NCBI GenBank assembly: GCA_046596405.1 | Contig: JBKJMN010000091.1 | Coordinates: 1 to 5,712 of the forward strand | Direction: 5' to 3' | Source of the DNA: PALSA-1004 sp046596405 | GTDB lineage: Bacteria > Pseudomonadota > Gammaproteobacteria > Burkholderiales > SG8-41 | DNA: 5,712 nt | Shown here: positions 1 to 5,712 of the stretch, piece after piece | Numbering within the stretch: position 1 is the first letter of the stretch | Layout of the letters: each line of letters starts with the position of its first letter | Notes under the pieces: model-generated | Told to the model about the DNA's origin: nothing | Database searches by the model: none | The model's input: only the letters and a program-made list of their open reading frames with translations | Position numbers and translations under genes: made by a program

Positions 1-136
1 GCGCTGGTTCGACCACTGGTTGAAGGGCATAGACACCGGCATCATGAACGAGCCGCCGGTCAAGCTCGAGATCCGCACCGGCGGCTCGTTCATGATGCCG
101 GTGTCTATGCCCTTCAACCAGTGGTCGAACCAGCGC
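1..136. repeat. Perfect 60-bp inverted repeat at window edge, probable fold-back artefact
   Basis: Bases 1-60 are the exact reverse complement of bases 77-136, separated by a 16-base spacer (61-76). The left arm may extend beyond the window. The arms lie inside the hydrolase coding region, so both strands encode RWFDHWLKGIDTGIMNEPPV. Read on the plus strand, the spacer continues as KLEIRTGG, which fits the hydrolase family; on the minus strand it reads RISSLTGG, which does not look like it. The innermost nine bases (GCCGCCGGT and ACCGGCGGC, flanking the spacer) could have been a natural short hairpin that primed copying back along the same strand. That favours a library or assembly chimera over a real palindrome. 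Confidence 0.95.
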
Positions 137-1011
137 AACTGGTCGGCGCGCCCTTCTTCCGCATGGAACGGGTGGAAATGCGTGCCGGTGTGTATGCGCA
201 GCTTTTTGTTATTGGAAGCGGCGTTCATATAGGCTTCGGTGTTGCCGCGCAGGTGCATCGAGAAACCGCCCCAGTTGCCGACACTATAAAGCGGCACCTT
301 GATCTGGTCCCACCGCGCCCCGGACAACCGCCAATACTCGGAATCCAGATCGTTGCGCATGTACTTCCACATCATGTCGTTGTGGAATGCGTCCGGGTTG
401 TAGCCGCGCGGGCGGCCGAGCAGATGGTGCGCCGTATGGGTAAGCCACCAGTTGCCGATGAAGCCGAGCGCGAATATGCCGCCATGATAGGCCTGATCGC
501 GATACTGGTCGGCGCGCCCTTCCCACGGCATGATCGCTTTCAGCGATGGCGGGGTGAGATTCGCGACGCGCCATTGCGACGAGGCGTGATAGGAAATGCC
601 CAGCAGCCCGACGTTCGCCGAGCACCAGTCGCGTTTGGCGATCCATTCGATCGCATCGTAGTAGTCGAGCGACTCCTGATACGAGCTCGGCTCCGATTCG
701 CCGGGCGACTTGCCCGAGCCGCGCGCGTCCACCCGCACGCACGCATAGCCGCGCGGGCACCACCAGTTCGGGTTGACGGTCTCCCAGTTCATGTACGGGT
801 TGGCTTCTTCTTCGAGGTCCGCCGGCGGAATCCACAACTTGTCCTTCTGGTAAACCGTCAGGTTCATGATCACCGGCACCTTCTCGGTGGTGTCGGGGCG
901 GAACACGTCGGCGTACAGGATCGTGCCGTCGCGCATGGGAATCTGCACGTCCTTCTCGACGATCAGCTTGAAGTCGCGCGGCTGGGATACTTGGGGGGTT
1001 GCGGCGGGCAT
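1..1011 (-). CDS. CocE/NonD family (peptidase S15-like) hydrolase, 3' end missing
   Basis: Probable cytoplasmic serine hydrolase of the CocE / X-Pro dipeptidyl-peptidase fold, cleaving an ester or amide of unknown identity. It starts at ATG 1011, with AAAGGA six bases upstream, and stays open to the window edge (337 codons; relatives have roughly 550-650 residues). Visible family features are the opening IPMRDGTILYADVFRP (about residues 24-39), the RGYACVRVDARGSGKSPGE block (about 87-105), the nucleophile elbow GISYHA with Ser140, the helical cap region (about 158-235), GNWGGF (245-250) and a candidate catalytic His278 in GTHFHPF. The canonical triad Asp of GWYDGF-type motifs is Gly248 here. 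There is no signal peptide. Codons from about 313 on (bases 1-76) come from the inverted-repeat junction and are probably not the true continuation; reliable sequence ends near base 77. The C-terminal jelly-roll domain is absent. The gene is last in the run, 89 nt after the reductase. Family call is firm; substrate is unknown. Confidence 0.88.
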   Translation of the reverse strand, partial: MPAATPQVSQPRDFKLIVEKDVQIPMRDGTILYADVFRPDTTEKVPVIMNLTVYQKDKLWIPPADLEEEANPYMNWETVNPNWWCPRGYACVRVDARGSGKSPGESEPSSYQESLDYYDAIEWIAKRDWCSANVGLLGISYHASSQWRVANLTPPSLKAIMPWEGRADQYRDQAYHGGIFALGFIGNWWLTHTAHHLLGRPRGYNPDAFHNDMMWKYMRNDLDSEYWRLSGARWDQIKVPLYSVGNWGGFSMHLRGNTEAYMNAASNNKKLRIHTGTHFHPFHAEEGRADQLRWFDHWLKGIDTGIMNEPPVRISSLTGGSFMMPVSMPFNQWSNQR

Positions 1012-1017
1012 GCTTGG

Positions 1018-1023
1018 TCCTTT
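1018..1023 (-). promoter_or_regulatory. Ribosome binding site of the hydrolase gene
   Basis: The minus strand reads AAAGGA six bases before ATG 1011, a good Shine-Dalgarno match. It supports this ATG over any upstream start in the 89-nt gap. Confidence 0.6.
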
Positions 1024-1100
1024 GAGATTGTTGACGGGTTATGAGTGCAGGGTGAAGAATTTTACGCAAGTCGTGCGTCGCGTCGGCGCCGCGCACGGGT

Positions 1101-2060
1101 TCAACGTTTCAATGCCGGCTCGTCCAGGCCAACGCCCTCGAGCGCGCCGAACAATTCATCCAGTTTTTGCGTGGCGCCCTGCGGCAACGGCGGCTTTAAG
1201 AGCGCGTTGATGTTCACTTCGACATGGGCGGGGTTGCCGGTACCGAACAATACGACATCTACGCCGGGTTCGTGCCGCGCGTAGCGGTAGGCCGCCTCGA
1301 TAATGTCATGCGCCCCGCCGTCCTGCAGCAGAAAATTCAGCGGCTGCGGGCTGTCGGCCAGCGAAGCAGGCACCTTACCGGCGGCAGCCAGCGCCTTGAT
1401 GTCCTGCTGCAGGCGCCCGGGGGCACTGAACAAACTGCGCACGGCAAACATGATCATGGTGCCGACATTGCGCGACAGCGTCGCCGGAAACACCCGGCTG
1501 CGCGCCTTCTGGTTGAGCATGTGAAATGCCAGCATCACGACGTCCCAATGATCGTCTGCAAGCGCGCTTTGCAGCATCTCCTCGTGCGGATCCTTAGGCG
1601 GCATTTCAGTGATGCCCAGAAAGCGGAACTTGCCTTTTTCCTGCTCCCTGAGCAACGCAGGCATGACTTCCGCTGCCGCATGGTGATAGGCGTCGGGCAA
1701 CACGGTATGCAGAAAAAAAACGTCAACGTAATCGGTGCCCAGGGCCTTGAGACTGTCGTCCAGCCCGGCGACGATCTCGCTCGCCGGAATCAGCGCACCG
1801 CCCTGTGCCACCTTGTGTTTTGTCGAAATGACAACTGACTCGCGCGGCATCGACTTGAGCGCGGCGCCGACGATGGCTTCGGTGCCGTAGTGCTTCGCCG
1901 TGTCGATCAGATTCACGCCGAGATCGACCGCCCGGCGAATGACGCTGACGCATTGCGCCTCGCTGTGGCCCGCCGTCAGTCCCAAACGGCTGCTGCCGCC
2001 GCAGCCCAAACCCGCGACACTGACCTTAAGGCCGGTGCGTCCCAGGGTTGTGTATTTCAT
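1101..2060 (-). CDS. Aldo/keto reductase
   Basis: Cytoplasmic NAD(P)H-dependent oxidoreductase with a TIM-barrel fold, acting on an aldehyde/ketone or the matching alcohol. The 319 residues are full length for the family. The N-terminus MKYTTLGRTGLKVSVAGLGCGG is a standard start for this group. The catalytic tetrad is visible: Asp53 (NLIDTA), Tyr58 (KHYG), Lys81 (ISTKHK; Lys83 is the alternative) and His118 (VFFLHT). GTGNPAHVEVN (273-283) matches the C-terminal segment that binds the cofactor phosphate, suggesting NADPH. The ATG at 2060 has GGAAAG seven bases upstream. The gene follows the second Bug gene by 39 nt and is probably cotranscribed; in this setting it may reduce or oxidise a catabolic intermediate, but the substrate cannot be told. 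The segment after LGI is TEM rather than the common SN, so this is a divergent branch. Family assignment is secure. Confidence 0.93.
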   Translation of the reverse strand: MKYTTLGRTGLKVSVAGLGCGGSSRLGLTAGHSEAQCVSVIRRAVDLGVNLIDTAKHYGTEAIVGAALKSMPRESVVISTKHKVAQGGALIPASEIVAGLDDSLKALGTDYVDVFFLHTVLPDAYHHAAAEVMPALLREQEKGKFRFLGITEMPPKDPHEEMLQSALADDHWDVVMLAFHMLNQKARSRVFPATLSRNVGTMIMFAVRSLFSAPGRLQQDIKALAAAGKVPASLADSPQPLNFLLQDGGAHDIIEAAYRYARHEPGVDVVLFGTGNPAHVEVNINALLKPPLPQGATQKLDELFGALEGVGLDEPALKR

Positions 2061-2067
2061 GCCCGGT

Positions 2068-2073
2068 CTTTCC
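2068..2073 (-). promoter_or_regulatory. Ribosome binding site of the aldo/keto reductase
   Basis: GGAAAG lies on the minus strand seven bases before ATG 2060, in the 39-nt gap after the Bug gene. It is a moderate Shine-Dalgarno match and agrees with the family-typical N-terminus at this start. Confidence 0.5.
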
Positions 2074-2099
2074 GGCGCGGTCTTGTGGGATTCACCCGA

Positions 2100-3089
2100 T
2101 TAGTCCTCAACAGCTATGCCGGCCTTGCGTATGACGTCCCCGAATCGCTTGAATTCCGCGGCAATCAACAGGTCGAATTCACGCGGCGTCCCACCGACCG
2201 CGACTCCCCCGTCGCGCGCGATGCGCTCGCGCACGTCGGGCAGGCTGACAGCCTTGGCCGTTTCAGCGTGCAAACGGCTGATGATGACCAGCGGCGTGCG
2301 CGACGGCGCCGAAAGTCCCCACCATTGGGTGATCTCGAAACCCGGCAAGGTATCCGCGACGGTCGGCAAATCCGGCAACGACGGATTGCGCCTGGCTCCC
2401 GTGGTGGCCAACGCGCGCACTTTGCCGCTTGCAATGTGCGGAGCGGCGGATAGCGGCGAGGTAACAATGAACTGCACTTGTCCGGCAATCACATCGAGCA
2501 ATGCGGGTGCGGCGCCTTTATATGGCACATGCGTCATGCGCACGCCCGCCATGACGTTGAGCATTTCGCCCGCCAGATGCGCGGGACTGCCGTTGCCCGC
2601 GGACCCGAAATTCAAGGCACCCGGCTTCGCTTTCGCGAGCTGCAGCAACTCACCCACGTTTTTTGCCGGCACCGCCGGATTGATCACGAGCACATTGGAA
2701 GCGAGCGCTAGTTGCGTGATCGAAGCAAAATCCCTGATGGCGTCGTAAGGCAGACTCTTCTTCAGGTGCGGCAGCATGGCAAATCCCATGCTAGTAGCGA
2801 GAAACAGCGTGTAGCCATCAGCTGGCGCCTTCGCCGTCATCTCCGCGCCGATCGCACCGCTGGCGCCGGCACGATTGTCGATCACGACTTGCTGCCCCAG
2901 CGAGACAGTCAGTTTCTGCGCCACGGCGCGCGCGAGTATGTCCGGCGCGCCGCCGGGCGCGGAGCCGACAATCACGCGGATGGGTTTGTTCGGATACGCT
3001 TGCCCGAGCGCCGTGACGGGGGTGAGCATGAGCGTGCCGAACGCGATGGCAAGCGCCAACTGCAAACTATTGCATAAAGTCGATGACAT
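2100..3089 (-). CDS. Bug/TctC family periplasmic solute-binding protein
   Basis: Predicted periplasmic receptor of the tripartite tricarboxylate transporter type, which captures small carboxylates or related compounds. Its 329 residues are the usual length. Residues 1-31 form a Sec signal peptide with a hydrophobic core (LALAIAFGTLMLTPV) and likely cleavage after Ala31, before YPNKPIRVIV, the normal start of mature Bug proteins. Ligand-site hallmarks follow: APGGAPDILAR (44-54) with Asp50 in the position that contacts the ligand carboxylate, DNRAGASGAIG (71-81), DGYTL (91-95), GNGSPAHL (165-172), VPYKGAAPAL (188-197) and LPDLPTVADTLPGFE (238-252). It lies 7 nt after the enolase-superfamily gene, and its ribosome binding site overlaps that gene's stop codon, so translation is probably coupled. 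No TctA/TctB permease genes are in the window; it may use a permease encoded elsewhere, or act in sensing as some Bug proteins do. The ligand is unknown. Confidence 0.95.
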   Translation of the reverse strand: MSSTLCNSLQLALAIAFGTLMLTPVTALGQAYPNKPIRVIVGSAPGGAPDILARAVAQKLTVSLGQQVVIDNRAGASGAIGAEMTAKAPADGYTLFLATSMGFAMLPHLKKSLPYDAIRDFASITQLALASNVLVINPAVPAKNVGELLQLAKAKPGALNFGSAGNGSPAHLAGEMLNVMAGVRMTHVPYKGAAPALLDVIAGQVQFIVTSPLSAAPHIASGKVRALATTGARRNPSLPDLPTVADTLPGFEITQWWGLSAPSRTPLVIISRLHAETAKAVSLPDVRERIARDGGVAVGGTPREFDLLIAAEFKRFGDVIRKAGIAVED

Positions 3090-3094
3090 GGTTT

Positions 3095-3099
3095 TCCTA
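3095..3099 (-). promoter_or_regulatory. Ribosome binding site overlapping the preceding stop codon
   Basis: The minus strand reads TAGGAAAACC followed by ATG 3089. The TAG (3099-3097) is the stop of the enolase-superfamily gene, and AGGA (3098-3095) is the Shine-Dalgarno element of the Bug gene, five bases from its ATG. This arrangement implies translational coupling of the two genes. Confidence 0.6.
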
Positions 3100-4257
3100 G
3101 CCTAGACGCGCATCGAGATTCGCGTTCGCGGCCAGCGGCCGAAACGGCTGCGCGCGCAACACCGCGTCATCGAGTTCGACGCCGATGCCTGGCGTGTCGG
3201 GGATTTCGAAACAACCGTCGACGATCTGCGGGCGGAAACCGCCGACGACATCGAAGTAGAGCGGGCTTTCGGCGAGCTGGTGTTCGAGGATCAGAAAAGC
3301 CGGCGCCACGGCGCACAAGTGCATGCTGGCAAGATTGCACACCGGGCCGCTCGGATTGTGCGGAGAGAAATGCACGCCGTGCCGCGCGCAGGCGGCGGCA
3401 ATCTTCAGCATCTCCGCGTAGCCGCCCGCGTACTTGATGTCGGGCATCACGACATCGAACAACCGGTCTTCGATAAACGGCGCGAATCCGCTCTCCCCGA
3501 TCTGGCGCTCCGCGCCTGCCAATTGCAGGTCGTGTCGGGCAGCGTCTGCGCGCACGCGCTTCAGTGCCGAAAAATATTCAGGATTTTCGGAGATCGGGCA
3601 TTCGAGCCAGTAAAGTTTAGCCGGCTGCAGATCGCGGATGAGTTGCAGAGCCGACGCCTCGTCGAAACGCCAATGGCAATCGACCATCACGGCGACGTCC
3701 GGCCCGACCGCCTCGCGGATTGCGTAAATGCGATCGACGCCGTCCTGCACGCGGCGCTTGATATCCACATTCTCCGCATCACCCCAGTACACGCCGTCGA
3801 AAGGCGCGATCTTGACGGCGCCGAACCCGGCAGCGACGGCGTTGCGCGCCGACTGTGCAATGCCGGACGGCGAACGGTCGCGCGCGCCGCGGTTGATGTT
3901 GGCGTAGACGCGCACAGTCTTGCGCGGATTCTTGCCGAGTAATGCGTGCAGCGGAACGCCTGCCTGCCTTGCACGCAGGTCGGTGATCGCCTGCTCCAGC
4001 GCGCTGACGATCGAACTGGCAATTAGTCCTCCCGGCGAATGCGGATATACCCGCAGCAGCGGCATGACCTCGTCGACGGTTTTACCGGTTAAATCCCCGC
4101 GCATGATTTCAAGACAGGCGAGCTGCGCCGTTTCCCAGCCGTTCAACGACGCCTCACCGATGCCGGCAATGCCGTTTTCAGCGGTGACTCGCACGAAAAA
4201 CCAGTTGGTTTTTTCGGAAACGTTAAGTATCAGCGGTTCAACTTGCGCGATCTTCAT
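3097..4257 (-). CDS. Enolase-superfamily (mandelate racemase/muconate lactonizing) enzyme, probable acid-sugar dehydratase type
   Basis: Cytoplasmic Mg-dependent enzyme that abstracts a proton next to a carboxylate, giving dehydration, racemisation or cycloisomerisation. From ATG 4257 it has 386 residues, usual for the family, and begins MKIAQVEPLIL, the normal family start. A GTG at 4278 in frame would add seven residues and overlap the upstream stop by one base (TAGTG); neither start has a clear ribosome binding site. Numbered from the GTG, the capping domain spans about 8-125, then the barrel: Lys156 (AVKIAPFD), metal ligands Asp200 (VDCHWRF), Glu226 (WLECP) and Glu257 (AGAERQ), Asp280 (MPDIKYAGG) and His307 (SPHNPSG). 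The D-x-H pair Asp200/His202 plus His307 resembles galactonate dehydratase-like members. ECP instead of the usual EEP, and AGAE for AGGE, are unusual. The gene sits between two Bug binding-protein genes, suggesting it acts on an imported hydroxy acid. Superfamily is certain; the exact reaction is inferred. Confidence 0.92.
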   Translation of the reverse strand: MKIAQVEPLILNVSEKTNWFFVRVTAENGIAGIGEASLNGWETAQLACLEIMRGDLTGKTVDEVMPLLRVYPHSPGGLIASSIVSALEQAITDLRARQAGVPLHALLGKNPRKTVRVYANINRGARDRSPSGIAQSARNAVAAGFGAVKIAPFDGVYWGDAENVDIKRRVQDGVDRIYAIREAVGPDVAVMVDCHWRFDEASALQLIRDLQPAKLYWLECPISENPEYFSALKRVRADAARHDLQLAGAERQIGESGFAPFIEDRLFDVVMPDIKYAGGYAEMLKIAAACARHGVHFSPHNPSGPVCNLASMHLCAVAPAFLILEHQLAESPLYFDVVGGFRPQIVDGCFEIPDTPGIGVELDDAVLRAQPFRPLAANANLDARLG

Positions 4258-4277
4258 GGTCTGCGACGCGGCCTGCA

Positions 4278-5267
4278 CTACTCAAACTTGACGTTGTTTT
4301 CTTTGATGATGCGCGCCCAGCGTTTCTGCTCGGCGCGCACGAACTCCTGAAACTCTTCGGGCGACGCGCTCGGCGTGAGCGGCACGCCGGCTTTGGCGAA
4401 CGCCTCCTGAATCTGCGGACGCGCCAACACCTGCGAAGTCGCCACCGCCAGCTTGTCGATAATCGCGCGGGGTGTTTTTGCCGGCACGAAAAATCCGTTC
4501 CAGTTGACGCTGCCCATGCCGGGAAAGCCGGCTTCGGCCATGGTCGGCACGTCGGGCAGCTCCGGCAGGCGCTTCTTGGCGGTGGTCACGAACGCTTTCA
4601 TGCGCCCCACCTTCACCTGCGGCGTCACGGTCGCGGCGTTGAGGAAAGAGAAATGAATTTCGCCGGCGATGACCGGCGCGAACGACGAGCCCGCACCTTT
4701 CGACGGCACGTTCACCATCTGGATGCCGGCCTTGGACATGAATTCGAGCATATCGAGATGCGAATAAGCACCGATCGGGTTCGAATAATTAAGCTGGCCG
4801 GGGCGCGCTTTCGCGTACTCGATCAACTCCTTCAACGTGTTCGGCGGGAAATTCGCGCCTGCCACCAGCAGGTTGGGAATCGATGCGAGCAGCGCGACGC
4901 CCGTCAATTCCTTCGTCGAATCGTATTTGAGCGTCTGCGCGAACGCGAGCGGGTTGATCGCGCCGGTGGACACGTTGTTGATGACGACCGTGTAGCCGTC
5001 CGGCGGCGAGCGCACCGCCATTTCGACGCCGATATTGCCCGACGCGCCCGCTCGGTTGTCCACCACGAATTGCTGCCCGAGCGCCTCGGCAAGACCCTGC
5101 GCCATGATGCGCGCCACTATGTCCGTCGCGCCGCCTGGCGCAAATGGAACGATCAAGCGGACCGGTTTGGTCGGCCAGTCGGTCGCGCGCTCTGCCGCAA
5201 TGGCGGTGGTGCTTGCCGCCGCGATTACGGCCCATAGTGCGGCCCGCAAAGTCCATGCGTATTCCAT
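4278..5267 (-). CDS. Bug/TctC family periplasmic solute-binding protein
   Basis: Predicted periplasmic carboxylate-type receptor, 329 residues. Residues 1-25 are a Sec signal peptide (Arg8, hydrophobic stretch 9-24, AIA-A cleavage near 24-25); the mature protein opens with WPTKPVRLIVPFAPGG. Family hallmarks are PGGATDIVAR (44-53) with ligand-site Asp49, DNRAGASGNIG (70-80), DGYTV (90-94), and LPELPDVPTMAEAGFPG (234-250). Two ligand-loop segments differ from the other complete Bug protein here: NPIGAYSHL replaces GNGSPAHL, and VPSKGAGSSF (188-197) replaces VPYKGAAPAL, with Ser in place of the common Tyr. A different ligand is therefore likely. ATG 5267 has a strong AGGAGG upstream. Its TAG stop (4280-4278) abuts the enolase-superfamily gene, overlapping the alternative GTG start of that gene by one base. 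It follows another Bug gene by 27 nt. No permease subunits are nearby. Confidence 0.95.
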   Translation of the reverse strand: MEYAWTLRAALWAVIAAASTTAIAAERATDWPTKPVRLIVPFAPGGATDIVARIMAQGLAEALGQQFVVDNRAGASGNIGVEMAVRSPPDGYTVVINNVSTGAINPLAFAQTLKYDSTKELTGVALLASIPNLLVAGANFPPNTLKELIEYAKARPGQLNYSNPIGAYSHLDMLEFMSKAGIQMVNVPSKGAGSSFAPVIAGEIHFSFLNAATVTPQVKVGRMKAFVTTAKKRLPELPDVPTMAEAGFPGMGSVNWNGFFVPAKTPRAIIDKLAVATSQVLARPQIQEAFAKAGVPLTPSASPEEFQEFVRAEQKRWARIIKENNVKFE

Positions 5268-5271
5268 TGCC

Positions 5272-5277
5272 CCTCCT
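5272..5277 (-). promoter_or_regulatory. Strong ribosome binding site of the upstream complete Bug gene
   Basis: AGGAGG on the minus strand, four bases before ATG 5267, within the 27-nt gap. It is the best Shine-Dalgarno match in the window and fixes this start. Confidence 0.7.
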
Positions 5278-5294
5278 GACTGCTGATTTTTAAA

Positions 5295-5712
5295 CTACTC
5301 CGGCTTCAGGTTCGCGAGCCGGATCGCCTGTGTAAAACGCGCGTATTCCTCGGCGACGAATTTTTTGAACTCCGCCGGCGTCGATGTCACCGGATCCGCA
5401 CCCTGGCGCTCGAACAATTCGCGCGTCGCCGGTGTTTCGACCACCTTCACCAGCGTCGCGTGCAATTTATCGAGTATCGGCTTAGGCGTCTTTGCCGGCG
5501 CCATCAATCCCATCCAGCCGCTCGACAGGTAGCCGGGCACACCCGCTTCGATCACGGTCGGCAGTTCCGGCGTCAGCGGCGAGCGTTTGGCGCCCGCGGT
5601 CGCGAGCGCGCGCAAGCGGCCCCCGCGCACATGACTCAGCACGGCCGGCGCGGGCGTGATCGTCACTTGCGATTCGTTGCCGATCAGCGACGTTACCGAG
5701 GCGCCGCCGCCC
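5295..5712 (-). CDS. Bug/TctC family solute-binding protein, 5' part outside window
   Basis: C-terminal 138 codons of a third Bug protein; about 190 N-terminal residues, including any signal peptide and the APGG ligand motif, lie beyond the right edge. The frame is open to the edge (first whole codon ends at 5711), and the GTG at 5666 is internal rather than a start. What remains covers the C-terminal half: a segment ending NESQVTITPAPAVLSHVRGG, then RLRALATAGAKRSP, LPTVIEAGVPGY, MAPAKTPKPILDKL and the terminal helix AEEYARFTQAIRLANLKPE, all typical of the family. It stops at TAG 5297-5295, 27 nt before the next Bug gene, so it is probably the upstream member of the same operon. It is clearly distinct from the other two Bug proteins, so this is not a recent tandem duplication. 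Confidence 0.92.
   Translation of the reverse strand, partial: GGGASVTSLIGNESQVTITPAPAVLSHVRGGRLRALATAGAKRSPLTPELPTVIEAGVPGYLSSGWMGLMAPAKTPKPILDKLHATLVKVVETPATRELFERQGADPVTSTPAEFKKFVAEEYARFTQAIRLANLKPE

Noticed and set aside
20..232. Plus-strand frame whose first 25 residues look like a CocE segment
   Set aside because: The similarity is real but arises from the inverted repeat at the window edge. After the turn-back it runs antisense through the hydrolase, so it is not a separate gene.
121..1044. Long open frame of 307 codons on the plus strand
   Set aside because: It lies antisense to the hydrolase gene, whose minus-strand translation has clear family motifs. The plus-strand product is Arg/Ala/Val-rich with no recognisable domain, as expected of a GC-rich shadow frame.
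284..1096. Open frame of 270 codons on the minus strand overlapping the hydrolase
   Set aside because: It is in another frame of the same strand, rich in Arg, His and Ala with no domain. The frame starting at 1011 carries the nucleophile elbow and other conserved blocks.
1072..1097. Possible hairpin CGTGCG/CGCACG just downstream of the reductase stop, considered as a terminator
   Set aside because: The stem is only six base pairs with a 14-base loop, and no T-run follows on the minus strand. It is within what GC-rich sequence yields by chance.
1012..1100. Possible internal promoter before the hydrolase (TTGCGT, then TCATAA after 19 bases)
   Set aside because: Both boxes match consensus poorly and the spacing is long. 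The 89-nt gap makes a promoter conceivable, but the sequence does not support one.
2061..2099. Gap between the second Bug gene and the reductase, checked for a terminator or promoter
   Set aside because: Only a ribosome binding site is visible. There is no stem with a T-run and no convincing -35/-10 pair.
4653..5237. Plus-strand frame of 194 codons antisense to a Bug gene
   Set aside because: Its translation is Arg/His-rich with no domain, and the opposite strand encodes a complete Bug protein with signal peptide and strong ribosome binding site.

Overview
The window looks like a fragment of a GC-rich betaproteobacterial genome, most likely Burkholderiales. The case rests on three genes for Bug/TctC-type periplasmic solute-binding proteins in 5.7 kb (a family greatly expanded in Bordetella, Cupriavidus and relatives), on high GC with GC-rich third codon positions, and on tightly packed catabolic genes. 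No RNA gene, mobile element, CRISPR array or regulator gene is visible, so the taxonomic call is an inference.

All six genes lie on the minus strand and are read from right to left. In transcription order they are: the 3' part of a Bug-family binding protein (5712-5295, cut by the right edge); a complete Bug protein (5267-4278); an enolase-superfamily (mandelate racemase/muconate lactonizing type) enzyme resembling acid-sugar dehydratases (4257 or 4278 to 3097); a second complete Bug protein (3089-2100); an aldo/keto reductase (2060-1101); and the N-terminal half of a CocE/NonD-type (peptidase S15-like) alpha/beta hydrolase (from 1011 to the left edge). Gaps are 27 nt, a 1-base overlap or 20 nt (depending on start choice), 7 nt, 39 nt and 89 nt, so at least the first five genes look like one operon. 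No stretch over 300 bases lacks a gene.

Taken together, the genes suggest uptake and breakdown of an organic acid or its ester/amide. Periplasmic Bug proteins would capture carboxylates, the hydrolase would cleave an ester or amide, the enolase-superfamily enzyme would dehydrate or isomerise a hydroxy acid, and the aldo/keto reductase would act on a carbonyl intermediate. The substrate cannot be read from the sequence. No TctA/TctB membrane subunits are present in the window.

The most striking structure is at the left edge. Bases 1-60 and 77-136 form a perfect 60-bp inverted repeat around a 16-base spacer, inside the hydrolase gene. Both strands encode the same conserved hydrolase peptide there, and only the plus-strand reading of the spacer continues like a hydrolase. 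This is best explained as a fold-back chimera or assembly artefact at a contig end, so roughly the first 76 bases should not be trusted as genomic sequence in their present orientation. I found no convincing new biological system; the rest is a coherent but fairly ordinary catabolic operon.
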